Of a DNA stretch of 64,000 nt, positions 1 to 12,409 are shown piece after piece. The stretch's first letter is position 1, and each line of letters begins with the position of its first letter. The position numbers and the translations under genes are program-made. Location: positions 18,826,388 through 18,890,387 of the forward strand of contig NC_081139.1 of assembly GCF_958295425.1 (NCBI RefSeq), written 5' to 3'. The DNA comes from Solea solea (lineage: Eukaryota; Chordata; Actinopteri; Pleuronectiformes; Soleidae). The notes below the pieces were generated by a model. The model was given only the letters and a program-made list of their open reading frames with translations, did not search any database and was not told the DNA's origin.

Positions 1-3000
1 TGATTACACCCATGAGGAAATCCACACAAAACAAAAAGAACATCTCATGGCAGCAATTAATTCTTTTTTCTTCCTGCTGTAAAAGAAAATAGTAAACTAA
101 CATGTGCTTAAGGATGGTCCCTTTTGGCTGTACGCTTGCCGGGGTGAACGCCGGTTACCTGCACAGTCCCTGTTTCCTCATTAAAAAGAAGAAAAGCCTG
201 TAAAAAGCAGCCTCTCTGAAGGGTACGCTGTTACTATTTCTCAGGGAAGTGTTCTGCTGTTGAGCTATATCGTTCTATCATTGTAAAGACCACACGTCGA
301 GATTTCAGTCATTCACGTACCACAGCACAACAAGATGCGATGTGAAATGATATTCATAGTTTCACGTGTGCTGGTGAATGGCACTTATCTATTCATTCAT
401 TTTTTTGTCATCCATGTCCTTGTGGCTGGTAATGTTGTAGTTTAAAGCGCACACAGTATTATGCATCACAGTATACTATATCATGCATGGTGGGAAACAT
501 GGAACTCGGGGAAATTAACATATTAATGAACTGGAAATACCAAAGAGAAGCCCTCATGGCCCTGAGGACACAATAGTCTTCTTAGTCATTATTGTCGTGT
601 CATGGCATATGGAACTTGAGGAATGTAAATCACCTGCTTGGGTTCATGAAGAACACAATAGGATTATTGTGATGCAACGGGGATTATCATTTGACAAGGA
701 AATACATGTTACATTATGTTTAAAAGTTAAATAACATGAAAAAATATGTGCATTACATTATAGAGATATAACTACACTTTATTGAGTTTGCCAGGCTATT
801 GTTCAGTGTGTAATTCTTGGGCATCTGACTATTTCAAGGTTTGATTGACTTTTCTAACTTTTATGTTGCATCATTTTGCTCTAGCTTTTCAGGCAAACTG
901 AATCACAGGAAGAAAGATGTTTTTAAATGCTAAAATGGAATTTTTTTAAACCACAAAAAGAGTTGTGAGTCCTCCAAAAAGACAATTTAAAAGGTAGTAG
1001 AAAAGGATGTTGCTGAAGAAAGTCACGTGACAAAGTCATTGTTCTATATTTGGCAGCTGTTTGACAGCCATCAGTTCATTTTATTAGTGAGTTTGAATCG
1101 TCTTTATTTTCACTAAGCATTGTTCCTTTCACTAATCTTGATTAAACCTTCCTACAAGAAATAAGTCCTGTGTAAGCGAGTTAAAAGAGAGCCAAAACAA
1201 AGCTTCACTTTGCAATAGTAATAGGTTCTTACAAGTGGTAAAGTGTGTCCATGATGCATCTCAGGTTTGCTTTTTTCATGTGGTTCAATTACGACTTTAA
1301 TTTGGCCTGGCCTCGTTAATTAGCAACCAGGATAGATTGGTTTGCTGGAGAGGGAAAGTGCGAGCAGAGGGCCAAAAGAGATGAGTGGGAGAAAATTAAA
1401 GAACAGAATGTGCCTGGAGGGGTAGGAACTATTATTTGGCGACACAAAAAAGGCAGTTAAATGAGTTAACGTTGTGCGTGAATCATCATATTGCTTTTGT
1501 GTGCAGTTTACCTGGGTGCTAAAGCTCAGCCAGCGGGAGCGTGTTATGTCATTAATGAGTGCTTGTGCTGGATTTGAATGTCAAAATCTTCATTTTCCCA
1601 GAACAGAGCATGTGCTAAGAGTGTGATGTCTTAAAAACACAGGTGGTTCTTTACATTCTGTACTATATTAAGTAAGATAAGTAGACATTTCTTTCAGATT
1701 TGATCGTCTTAATTTCTTCTAACTCATGTTTCAGCTATTGAGTGGATAAATCTTCCACACAGTGCTTGTTTTTCTGTAAAAAAAGAAATCCATGATGATG
1801 TTTATGGTAGACAAACTTTCGGACAATATAAGTTCAAAGAAATGATTGCAATTGCCTGCCGCACAATGAAGTGCCAAATAACAGAAATATAAATTAAATT
1901 GAAATGGAAAAGTTTTAAGATTAAGACACATTTTGGAATAAAACAACATTATGATGCAGAAATTCACTGGCCCCAAAATGTCAAATGATTATAATTGGAT
2001 TTTTTTTTTGTGTGTGTGAAAATGACAGTTAAGATGCTCACACTCATGTGTATGTGTAGTGGTATCCTAATATTTGTTGAGATAGAGGGGCAGACAAGTG
2101 TAAGGGCTAACTTAACTAACTGGGCACATGTCAAACAGATTAACCAAATCCAAGGAAACTTGTATAAAACGTGTCACTTAAACTGGCTCATTTGTGAACC
2201 TAGTACTTGAAGCCATTTTCTGACATGCACAATCATTTTTCCTTGTTGAATCTCCAGCAAAATAATGTCATGTCTGCTTACTTAATGATGTGTCCCATTT
2301 AGTAGGGGTACATGTTAAACACTAACCAGTGTAGCTCAGTTCCTAGAAGAAAGGGGAACCTTTATCATGCAGCACTACTGTCCACATAGTTCTTACCATA
2401 AATAGTGTACCACACTGGTCACATCAAATAACATCACAGCTAATCTGGGACCTGGCAGCAGAATGATCAGACTGCAGTTAAGGGCAGTGACGTTTATCCT
2501 GCGAGCCGAGTGGTTTCAGTGAGTCTGTGACCTAAACTGACACCAGGAGATAAAAAGGGTCACATTTACAGCAGCTTGGCTACACGTCAACATCAAGTCG
2601 ATGACATATTTTCTCAGACTCATTTTCATGTTAATTCTATGCTTCATATTAACATAAAACCCTGTGATTGGCCAGATGAGCTGCAATAGTTGAGGACAAC
2701 AAAAAGAAAGAAAAAGTCTGCTCATCTGCTCATCTGCTCATGGCATCACTGAACTGAATCTCCGGCCAACGATCCCTATTAAAATGAGCAGCTTATATGA
2801 GTCTGAGGTTCAGTGTATTAATCTTGTCAAATGGATTCAGAGAGCAAAGATACTGCAGACAGACTGAGGCTGAGGACGGAGGAACAGATGGCCTCGCAGA
2901 TTGGAGGGAAAATACAGAGCAGTCACTAGATACAAAGGAAAGAATGAGAGGGGCAAGTATTTATTGTGTTGAGTTGAGAGGGGGGGGGAGGGGTCGTGAA

Positions 3001-3399
3001 AGGGTGAGTGCAGAATAGGAAGGGAGACGCATTTGCAGGAGTGAGACATCATGGAGAGAGACTCTCAGAGGGGAGGCGGTCAGTGAAAATGACAGGATGT
3101 GGCTCCTGCTGTCACCGGCTCTCAGATGTTAAGTCTTAGCACTTTCCTCTACTACTTGCTGTCATTACAAGGAGCAAAAACGTGACTCGAGCTAGAACGG
3201 TGCGTGTAGAGGTAAAATCAGGTACACAGCAGCTGCAAGACATAAACTGTGTGTGAGAAAACACAGAGAGGACTGTCAGTTACAGTGGTGTCCGGGTGCA
3301 CATGAGGTAGGACTGTCATTGAGTTGTTATTGTTACTCATTAACGCTCAAGTTAATCACCCTGTGTCAACACAGACACGGGAAATACAGCTATTCAGAA

Positions 3400-3403
<4 letters not shown>
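1..3403. other. Noncoding A+T-rich DNA, no gene seen
   Basis: No open frame here has believable splice sites, coding composition or a recognisable protein. The frames near 1731-1976, 2516-2725 and 2797-3052 are short and low in G/C at third positions. The stretch 1270-1400 has TAATTA-like homeodomain core sites in otherwise complex sequence and could be a conserved noncoding element. That is only an impression from composition. The rest reads as ordinary intronic or intergenic DNA. Confidence 0.6.

Positions 3404-3432
<29 letters not shown>
3404..3432. repeat. (GA)n microsatellite
   Basis: About 14 uninterrupted GA units. The glutamate/arginine runs in the overlapping frames come from the dinucleotide repeat and are not protein. 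Confidence 0.95.
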
Positions 3433-3434
<2 letters not shown>

Positions 3435-4304
3435 TGTGGAGCTGATAGGCTTAAGCATTGTGGGAACTCATTGGTCATTTTGATTTCTAACTACTGTTTG
3501 TATTCCAATATTCCCCACACCCTCACTCACATGCTCACGTAGACAGTATTCAGTATCATTACTCTTACCTTAAGTCACGTTTGGTTTATCACTCGTTGAT
3601 CTGCCCGTCCGTAATGCCTCCAATGCTGCTTCACAAGGGTGGAGATAACAGCTGAGCTAGATTTTAGAATTACTTTGCAATCTACAGCGTAGAACCAGAA
3701 ATACTTCCAAATCGTATTTTTATGCATATCCAGATTGTCTCCAGATTGTATTTTTGGCAGTCTGGGTAGATTAAAATCACAGAAGATCAAATTTTTCCAA
3801 ACCTGTTTCAATCTGAACATCTTGGTCACTCAGAAATGATTTCAAAGTGTCATCACTCGCAGAGCAACTCAAACACAACAATGATGTAGATCCGGAGAAA
3901 TGGATGTTAATTGTCGGCGCGGTGAACAATTGACACAGTGGACGGACAGTAGTTTAAAAAAAACAGGATAATGTGAATGCCATATTGCATCATCAAATGC
4001 CCCCACCACGTGATTCACCCCGGCATCACGGGTCTGACTGCATCACGAAAGGAGGCACAACTCAGCAGACTCCTCTGATTCTGTCGCTTCCTTGAAATCA
4101 TAAGAAAGTTTGTGCTGCGGCTCCACATAACCATTTGGGACAGAAACAGGGGCGTGGCCTGTAACTATAGAAATCCATGCGGAAGACCAGACTAGACTAT
4201 GTCAGTATGGACACACATAAACAGTTGGTCAAGAAGATCAGATTCTGATCAGATATGTTTACAAATCCGATTTGGGCTGCAGTTTAAACAAGGCCAAACT
4301 GGAT
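3433..4304. other. Noncoding DNA, no gene seen
   Basis: A minus-strand donor-like site (gtaaga) lies near 3565, but the frame leading to it ends in TGA just before the donor. I see no other structure. Confidence 0.5.
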
Positions 4305-4412
4305 CTAAGGCCAGACTGCACTCAGAGCACCCTCTGCTGGATCATGCTGTAATTACTTCCAATGGTCTGCCTCACTTCCAGGCTGTATAGTTTGAACTTA
4401 AATATTTAAACT
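4305..4412 (+). repeat. Interspersed repeat fragment, relative of 7876-7975
   Basis: This stretch aligns with 7876-7975 in the same orientation. Both carry a 'CCCTCTGCT' core, then 'gtaattactt', then a 'CTGTATA' block. The similarity spans roughly 100 bases, so the two are copies of one old interspersed element of unknown class. The core resembles the 'gccctctgctgg' motif seen in many vertebrate retroposons. Confidence 0.6.
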
Positions 4413-5304
4413 CTCCCCTTGCCTTCCAAATTTGAATTGAATTCCAAAATTTGGATAAAAAGTAACATCTTTAATATAAGGGGATTATTTAACGGTTAAT
4501 GTGACATGTGATATCTCCTCCATGGTTAAACATTTATGTATAATGTATGGGACAATAACAGGAAGAACAGCCTTATGGTTTTATCAGTAAAAGTCACCAA
4601 CTGTGGCTAATAAGACAGGAGCTTATAAATAAATTACGAGCAAGAAAATGACCTTCACACATGAAATTCATTAGCACCTTTAAAATTCGCTGCACCTGGA
4701 ACACACATACACACGGAGACTGTTTCATAAACACAGACCATGAAGCACTGACATTTTTTACTTTCCTGACATTAAGCAGTTAATTTATGCATCTGCATTT
4801 CTGTATGCCTGGAGCAACTCATTTGTTTTTGCATTACATAACACATGATATACAAAAGGTCTTGGCCTCCTGGTGGTTATAAAGATATTTGATAAAGCCT
4901 GTTATTTATTTTTTCAAACAAACTCTCAACAGTCAATGTTAAAAATGCTGTACTTTCTCTCTTTAAATATTATCTGGAATGAATTCATACATGAGGAATT
5001 ACAGCATCTGTCTCTGTCACATTAATTAGGCCACATCATTTCATACTGATATTGAGGAGCTCCAGTAATGGGAAGTGAGGTTATTAAAATAGAATCCACA
5101 GTTAATAATAGGCACATTAACCTGATATTAATTTTCTCAGAGCAACACTTACAACCTAGTCAGACATCTTCTAATCACGGGAAAGAGGAACAGAGGAGAA
5201 TTTCATTTTGTTTCTAGTCAGTGGCCAACATGGTGTCGACAAGAAAAAATCTGGTTAAATGTGTTTCTATTCTTGTTCAGTATCTTCACAGATTGAGCCA
5301 GGGC
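4413..5304. other. Noncoding DNA, no gene seen
   Basis: A+T-rich unique sequence with no usable open frame or repeat structure. Confidence 0.5.
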
Positions 5305-5332
5305 TGTGTGTGTGTGTGTGTGTGTGTGTGTG
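5305..5332. repeat. (TG)n microsatellite
   Basis: About 14 uninterrupted TG units inside complex sequence. Confidence 0.95.
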
Positions 5333-5568
5333 ATGAAGGGATTCAACATGGTGACCACGTAATTACACAGACATGGCTGTGCTTTGTCAAAGATTGGCTA
5401 ATCAGGGATCAGTTAAGATACACAAAAAGCAAACTGCATTGATTTTAAACTGATGTTCTTGCAAGACATGCGCAAATAAAAGTGCACTTTGACTGCTGCA
5501 CCTGCTGCTTGCCCATTTGAGCAAGCATTAAGGTCAAATAATAGACCAAAACTGAAGTAATAACTAGA

Positions 5569-5625
5569 GTTTGCATGGGTTCTCTCCAGGTTCTCAGGCA
5601 TTTGCCCGCAACCTAAAGACAAGAG
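5569..5625 (+). mobile_element. Fragment of the GATG-tailed SINE
   Basis: The segment matches the middle of the SINE found at 54062-54262: 'gtttgcatgggttctct', then a 'ccaggttctc' block, then a 'cccgcaac..aaagaca' block. The tRNA-like head and the tail are missing. It is too short to date or classify further. Confidence 0.55.
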
Positions 5626-6033
5626 AAAAATGTGTATTTCAGTGGAACTTCCATGTAAATGAAAGATTAAATAAAGTTCTCCAGTCTAATGGAATGAACT
5701 GTTTCACTCCTAACCGTGGTTAAAAAGTCATGGTTTTGGAGTGTTTCTAGTAACACTCTCAAAATGGAGATTTTATGACAGTACATTTTTCTATGAACAA
5801 CAGTAAAATAGTGAGGAAAATTGAACAAATGACAAGTCCCTGCAGGAGCAACAGGCAGACTGCAGGTAGAACTACCTTGTGCATCAGTGTCGCGCAGCAA
5901 CAAGATCAGTTACGCGGAACTGTGGACCACACTACAAACCGTCACTGCACATGAAGCTAATTTGCACTGCTTGTCTTGCAGTAGAATGTTCATTCGGGAC
6001 TGTCATTTCAAATTACCAAATAAAACAAGGCAC

Positions 6034-6053
6034 AGAGAAGAGAGAGAGAGAGG

Positions 6054-6088
<35 letters not shown>

Positions 6089-6089
6089 C
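6034..6089. repeat. GA-rich microsatellite
   Basis: Interrupted (GA)n/(GGGA) purine tract of about 55 bases. It produces Arg/Glu-rich frames with no coding meaning. Confidence 0.9.
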
Positions 6090-6195
6090 GCAAAATGAAC
6101 AGGCAGGAGCTTTAAAAGCTTTGGGGAGGATTTGTATTCGATAAGCCATCCAGTGGATTAAACCATGTTAATGCAATGCCTCCACAAACTTGACA

Positions 6196-6365
6196 ACACA
6201 CACACACACACATTCTTGTACAGTATTCTCACTGAGGACACTCATAGACATAATGCATTCTCTAGCCTTTAACCTAAACCCAATTCTTCACCCTCAGAGA
6301 GCCCCTTAAAGTTGGGAGGACCAGCCGAAACGTCCTCACAATGTCAGTGATCCAAACTGTGTCCT
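6196..6365 (+). repeat. (CA)n-anchored 'CCTAACC' repeat, copy 1
   Basis: A (CA)9 tract is followed by 'ctgaggacactcatagac', 'taacctaaaccc' and a 'ccttaaagttgggaggacc' block, ending near 'gtcctcacaatgtc'. The same order of blocks recurs near 27.1, 33.7, 35.0 (reversed), 42.6 and 59.4 kb. I recognise it as a repeat common in teleosts but cannot assign a class. Confidence 0.7.
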
Positions 6366-7057
6366 CGCATTATATAAATCACCATGCATTGTATTACAGT
6401 AGCTACAGCAAGGCATCATCCAGCTTTACTGCCTGCTCAACTTTAGACTGCAGAGGCTAAATAGTGTTATGTAGGTATGTAGTGTTATGTGATTAGAGGC
6501 CCATTCATGAACTTTTTAATCACTATCAGTGAGTTAGGAGCTGTGTTTTTTGATTTTAGTTGAGCCATTACTTACCTTTAATGACTTTTCCATTTTTTTC
6601 CCCCATTGAGATTAAACATTGATCCTTCATCTGACATTTAGTGACCTTTGAGATATTGCTGCGATGATGGTTACCATGTGATCAAACAGTTGCTATAAGT
6701 ATCGTCTGGCATGTGTAACCGCCCCATGTCAAAAATGTGCACGTATTTGTCACATTTACAGAATTACGTCACTGTACAAACTGACACATGTACACAAAAT
6801 CTGACTCTTTTCCCCCCGCGGCCATTTCAAGACATGACTGATAACAACAATGAAAGTTCATGTGTCCTAATCAGACACAGTACAATGACAGTAAGCAGAC
6901 ATGGACACTAACAAGAGCCAGAAACAGCAAGAGTGAGTGCATGTCAATATCAAGAGAGACTAAGATTGATTTCATTGTGTTTCCTCATCCTCTCCATGTG
7001 GAAAATAGGACATGGATAAAAGCGAAATATGATTTAATTAATTTTTTTACAATAATA
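6366..7057. other. Noncoding DNA, no gene seen
   Basis: A consensus-like minus-strand donor lies near 6569-6575, but no open exon precedes it. No repeat was recognised. Confidence 0.5.
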
Positions 7058-7065
7058 CAATAGAA

Positions 7066-7375
7066 CAGAGGTCGCCAATTCAAATGAGCTTGGGGCCACT
7101 GAGCATATAGTCTGGCCAGTGGGGGGCCAGTGAATAACTATTCATGAGCTTAACATTCCATCATGATAACGCAATGACAGATATTTCACAGAATATCAAA
7201 ATAGAAGCGTCTGTGTTGATTTGGAATAGTTCACAATAAAAATGAATTTATGATGCAAAATGAATCTATATTACGAAAAAACAAAACTCCATTATACATT
7301 TATATGAAGTAGTGGACCACATGAAATGGGCCAGAGGGCGCATGTGACCCGTGGGGCGCAGATTTGGGACCTCTG
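7066..7375. mobile_element. Non-autonomous hAT-type element (MITE) with 8-bp target duplication
   Basis: The ends are inverted: cagaggtcgccaa at the left, and the reverse complement of the right end reads cagaggtcccaaa. The flanks caatagaa (7058-7065) and ctatagaa (7376-7383) match at 7 of 8 positions. An 8-bp duplication is the signature of hAT transposases. At about 310 bp with no transposase frame, it must have been moved by an autonomous partner elsewhere. Subterminal 'ggggcca' and 'gggcgcagatttggga' blocks resemble known fish hAT MITEs. Ends and duplication are read directly; family membership is inference. Confidence 0.75.
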
Positions 7376-7875
7376 CTATAGAATGACATAAGAATTCCTC
7401 TGGATTTGTGCTGTTAAATTGAGCCAACAAGTTCTACTTAGATAACATATAACATTTTGTTTAAATATGCAGTCTTTGTGCAATATATATTTGTTTTTGA
7501 ATCTCTATGTCTACCTCTTGTCTCCTCATCTTTCCCACAGCTGAGCTTTGATTCACAGTCCATACCCTCTTTTCATTTTTGTTGGTGTCAGCAGAGAAAC
7601 TCTACACAGAGGCGACTGAATCAGCTCGTAAAATTCTCTAAAGTTATTAGTTTCACAGTCCAGTGGTTTCAGTTGCCTGTTCCGTTGATGAAATTACAAA
7701 AAGGACCAAAGAGTAAGTCAAGGTTCTGTCAACGGGACAAGATCGTTTACTCCACGTGACAGAGCAACTGCATTTTCACCCTTGCACAATGCAAGCACAT
7801 TGCATCCCTAACCACCTACAGCTTTGGCTGATCACATCAAAATAATCTTACTTTCTACCCAAAGAGGGAATGTAT
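7376..7875. other. Noncoding DNA with one cryptic exon-like stretch
   Basis: A long pyrimidine tract ending in 'cccacag' at 7540 is followed by an open frame to a 'gtaagt' at 7712. Third-position G/C is low and the translation matches nothing I know, so I treat it as a pseudo-exon and not a gene part. Confidence 0.45.
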
Positions 7876-7975
7876 GCCGGCCAAGCTGTGCACACAGCGC
7901 CCTCTGCTAGAAAACTTGGTAATTACTTTAATCAGTGTAGTGAACTTCTAGACTGTATATTGCAAATATCTGATC
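7876..7975 (+). repeat. Interspersed repeat fragment, relative of 4305-4412
   Basis: Second copy of the element described at 4305-4412, sharing the 'ccctctgct' core, the 'gtaattactt' block and a closing 'ctgtata'. The class is unknown. Confidence 0.6.
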
Positions 7976-9268
7976 AATAATCGATGTCTAGTGTACTGTC
8001 AAAATGTTGTTAGTTGCCACCCTAATCAAAATCTGTCCTCAATTGAGCTCTTTTACACTTTTTGTCACTAGTCAGTACCAGCTTTACTGAATGAATATGT
8101 TTAAATCGGTAAGTACATCTCCCTTTCCCAGAAAAAAGTCCCAGAAATGAACATAGGGAGTGACCCATAACACAGCAGCCTTTACGCATCTAATTATCTC
8201 AAAGCTCAAGAACAAGCCTCAGTAATGAAGCAATGTATTTCACATTTAATACACATTTCTAATACACTACTTTTTTCAGTGATGTCAGCCCTTTTGTTTT
8301 TTGTTTGGCCAAAATAGGAACAAGATACAAATTTTCATCAAAGCTTCTTGCATGAGGAGCCACGCTGCAACTTCATTAAAGCCAGTCCAGTGCTTCTATG
8401 CTAATGAGCAGAACAGAGTGTTCTCATGAGAGTCTCGGCCCTGGTCTGCTGCATATATGAGCCACACGGTTTCTCTGTCAGGCTACAGTCTCATCAGCTG
8501 AGGTTAAAAACATAAGGTGAAATGGAGTAGGAAACACTACAGCATATTGAAAGTCTTTCTGCATTATATAGGTGTAAGTGATGGGCTCTGCACAGCAGAG
8601 ATCAGTAACAAATCAATAATACAGTGTGTGCATGATTTGTTTCTTAATGGGAGAGTAAATAATGCAACATGAGAATCATTATTTATCCCCAATACCATTA
8701 GCAGCTCTTGAGCACATGTTAATAATGCTAAAATGAGATTAATCTCTTGGCACTGATGATGCCAGACATTTATCAACATAAATGAGATGTAATAGAAATT
8801 GTTTAATCATTTATGCTGTTGCAAAAATTCAGAATCAATTTGACATGGTATGACTTTTTCCACCCCGCTGGATATATTCGGGTTATATTTAGGCCTCAAG
8901 ATTGACAATTTGCTCGGCACCATTTTGTTTTTGGTTTTCAGTCCAAATGAGTTATTGAAATCTTTAGCCATGGAAATAATATGAAGATGTTTGTTTTTCC
9001 TTGTTTGTGATTTTAGAGCCAATGATCATATGCAAGTACACAGATCACCTCATTTCATCACTTAAACTAAAACTAACTTTAACATACAAACAAATGACCT
9101 GCTGATTAAGCCCATCAGCTCCACACAACTCCACATTTGTCAGTATAGCGGTGTTTTGTTCGTGTTGCCCGGTGACATTCCCTTGCTGCACACAGGAAGG
9201 GATTTGTTTTCTGACAAAACATACTGTATGGAGGCAACGGTATCATTGCGCAAGTAAAGCTAAAAACA
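7976..9268. other. Noncoding DNA, no gene seen
   Basis: Unique A+T-rich sequence. The short frames at 8564-8779 and 8807-9022 have no splice context or recognisable domain. Confidence 0.55.
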
Positions 9269-9793
9269 TGCATGTTCAAAGTCCGATTTTAGTCAGACCA
9301 AGCCAATAATTTGGTTTGTCTAAAATTGAGCTAGTCTTAGTCGGACTAACATACCTGGATAATGCGATTTATAGTCCAATTACTCCTACATGTTTACGCT
9401 TTGTGGGACTGGAATCAGAAGTAGAAGCAGAGGACATAAAACCTGAAGCACTGTTGGCGAAAAGAACAAACAACACAAATGCTGTCGGCGAGAATGAAAG
9501 CTACGGAGAAGACCCACTTTTGGACTGATGTACAGTGAAAGGAAACATACAGAACTACAGCACGATCCATCTCACCGTTTGCTGTTTGTTTTTCTTTGAT
9601 GTAAAGGTCAACAGGAAACTGATTCAATACGCACTAGCTTACGGAGCGATAGAGCGCCACCTATGGTGGCAGAATCAGATGTACACTGCCTATATAACGA
9701 TTGCCTCTTCTGCATGTATACTTGGACTCAGCAAGGTGTCCGATTGCCTGTCTTAGTTAGACTACGGCCTTAGCTTGATTGAACTGTGCATGT
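9269..9793. mobile_element. MITE-like element with inverted ends
   Basis: The left end reads 'acatgcatgttcaaagtccg'. The reverse complement of the right end reads 'acatgcacagttcaatcaag'. The shared pattern acatgca-NN-gttcaa gives imperfect inverted termini about 525 bp apart. Both ends also carry 'agtcggactaa'/'agttagactacgg' subterminal blocks. The inner 9316-9528 frame (70 codons, rich in Glu and Asn) resembles no transposase and is probably chance. The superfamily cannot be fixed because no target duplication is clear. Confidence 0.5.
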
Positions 9794-11043
9794 AAATGCA
9801 CTGACTGATTCCAGTTTGATCAATATCTTAAAGATGCACCATTAGCCACAAGCTGGTACGAACACAGGTACTTTTCCTCAGAGCTGGTGTTGTGCTGTGT
9901 CATAATATGTCAAGTGAAAAGCAGTGTAAACACTGGTTAAAAGCTATTCTTAATAAGATTGGAATAAGGAGCAACATGGCTCTTTGTACTGTAAATACTG
10001 TATTGGCTATTCCTCTACAAAAACACTGTAGTGATGGCAAAGACAAAAGCACAGTGAAAGTCAGGTTTAGAGTAACAACAATAAAAGCACAAGGACAAAG
10101 TTTAGGACAAAACTTTATATATTTCATGTTAATGTAGAAAACCCTAAATATGAATTCAAAATGAATTGTTTTGTTTTGTGCTAAAGATGAATAATGACCG
10201 TCTCCCTTGGATGCATGAAAGCAAAACATAGTAAAAACCAACAATTAATCACAGCTAAAATGCAACACTGGGACTCTCTGGAGACAGATGAGCAAATTTT
10301 ATTGTGGCCTGAATTAAAGGAATTAGATCATAGCTTTGGGAACAGCAGGTCTCTGGAGCACTGAGTGGCAGATACCTTTCAAGTTGTTTAGACATAGACC
10401 AAATATCCTGTAATGCCATGTTGTTAGAAATATGGAGGTTCCCTGTAATCATGGTTTTCACTGAGAGAAAAAGAAAAAAAAAAGATAAGAAACCAAATGT
10501 GTGTTGACTGAGCACTCACCTTGGTCTCAAAGCACAAATACAATAGCTTCTCCTGCATAATTACACACACACTGTCTTTTCCCTCTGATGCACTTCACAT
10601 TAACAACGAGAGATAAACACAGTTTATCGGAGACTGACAGAGACCCAGTAATTAGCATGTTTTTATTTCCTAACAATAATGATTTGAATTTCAAATGAAC
10701 TGTATAATGCGTATACACTGCAGACACCTCACATTAAACAATGAATTCAAATGTCATTGATACAACTCCAGCACACTCGACATCTAAACTCAGAAAATAC
10801 ACACATGGTTTCATATCCACTATTTCCCCACTTACATAGAACATGAATCATTTTAATGTCGTTACTAATCCAAGCATGAGCGTATATCCTCTAACTTATA
10901 ATATATGTAAGGCTAATACAGTATCTGTTGCTACTACTGTAATACAAGATGATGAACAGTATTGTTGGGCTAACTATACTTGTGCCTTTATTGAAACAAC
11001 ATTAACAGCTACTGGTTTTATTAATCAAAGGTTCTCTTGCTTA
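9794..11043. other. Noncoding DNA with a tiny GT-AG interval at 10461-10519
   Basis: No convincing gene. On the minus strand a 33-nt open stretch (10520-10552) ends at a 'gtgagt' donor. Only 59 nt further a very strong pyrimidine-rich acceptor ends at 10461. Joining across it in the phase of the 33-nt stretch gives an immediate TGA. See the separate finding. Confidence 0.45.
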
Positions 11044-11095
11044 CTCCCGCAGTCCAAAAACATGCAGAGGTTAATTGGATACTCTAAAATGGTGA
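11044..11095 (+). mobile_element. Fragment of the GATG-tailed SINE
   Basis: 'cagtccaaaaacatgcagag' followed by 'ttaattgg' and 'actctaaa' is the central block of this SINE. It lies in the orientation opposite to the degenerate piece 75 bases downstream. Confidence 0.65.
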
Positions 11096-11170
11096 ACTGG
11101 CAACTTTCGACATGTGTCAGAAAAACTGTGAATGTCATTCCTACTAATGCTCACATCAGGAAACAGTCAG

Positions 11171-11295
11171 TCCATCCATTATCTATAGCGCTTATCAGCG
11201 AAGGATAGAGGTGAGAACCAGAGCCGATCCCCGCTGACTCTGAATGAGAAGCAGGATAAACCGTGGACAGGTCGGCAGAGTGTTCAGTTAACCTA
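11171..11295 (-). mobile_element. Degenerate SINE 3' part
   Basis: 'tccatccattatct', 'gcgcttatc', 'ccgctgactctg' and 'gtggacaggtcg' appear in the order expected for the 3' half of the GATG-tailed SINE, heavily mutated. With the fragment at 11044-11095 it forms two opposed SINE scraps, so there were probably two insertions or an inversion. Confidence 0.5.
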
Positions 11296-12409
11296 ACCAC
11301 TAGGTACTCTACACGTCTTTGTCTATAGAGTCCTCCTTGCAGTGTAGTTTGCCCCCCCCCCACGCAATATCGATCCAATCAATATTTGCCGAGGTCAGCA
11401 AGCACTTTAAAATTATAGATGTTGCTTTTTTCAAATGCCAGACTGTAAAAAATTGTTAAGCTTTTAGACTATTCACCCTTTGATGCTTTCAATATGCCCT
11501 GATGACTGCGTCACTGTTATGTTGGGATATGCTCGTCCAACAGTTCAGTGGAGCCAAAAGAAAACAAAAATCAGCAGAAAGAATATTGATTTGTTATTTT
11601 TTGTTGTGTTTCTTTAAAATCAGAACACTGAGGCACTATCAATATCACCGGAAATTTAACAAGGGACACAATCACTCGCTCTTGTTCTCCTTATAGTTTG
11701 ACCTTCTCCTTTGATTTGATCCACATCTTGTTTATTTTTATTCCAAAGAAAGCTGCAAAACAAGTTATATAAAACCATTTCTTATCTTGAACACCACTTA
11801 TAGATCATAATCTTTGGACATTAAGGAAAACTTTATTGAGTTTTCAAAAGGTTTTGACTAATTGTGAACATTCATTAGGGTTCGAGCACAAAGTGCGTAA
11901 ATGCAAAATATTTTATCTTGTGTCTGTACGTTTTGAAGGAATAGAAATAAAACAAACACTATTTCTATAAAAGTGTCATGGTACTAAGGTATCAACAGAT
12001 GTACAAATAGTAGTTCATTGCTGTTATGAATTTATTTGATATGCAAATTACTATATATTAAACCACTGTTTATAAAAGTCTGTGTTGAAATGTTTGACCA
12101 CCATAGGAGGCAGATTTTTTCACATTTCACAGTGTACTCTGATAAAACGCATTACAGAGGAGATTTTTGCTCAGATTGAAATTAATCCCGTTTGAAATCA
12201 AGAGTTCACTGGTGTGCCTCAGGGAAGTCCACAGTGGACACTCGTGATGTTACGCTCCATCAGTGCGCTCTGCCCTACAGACAACACGGTGCACGAGTCT
12301 GCATGACAAAACATGCCCTTTCATTGTAGATGCAACCACACTGCACTGGTTCACTTACTGTGTTCACGTTACTCTCAAACAATTTAATATCACATACACT
12401 GACATTTCT
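11296..12409. other. Noncoding DNA, no gene seen
   Basis: A+T-rich, with a short poly-C run near 11351-11361. The 11502-11696 frame has no coding character. Confidence 0.55.

Noticed and set aside
7541..7711. 171-nt open stretch between a strong pyrimidine tract ending in 'cccacag' and a 'gtaagt'
   Set aside because: Third positions are A/T-rich, the peptide matches nothing known and the borders give inconsistent phases. A pseudo-exon is the simpler reading.
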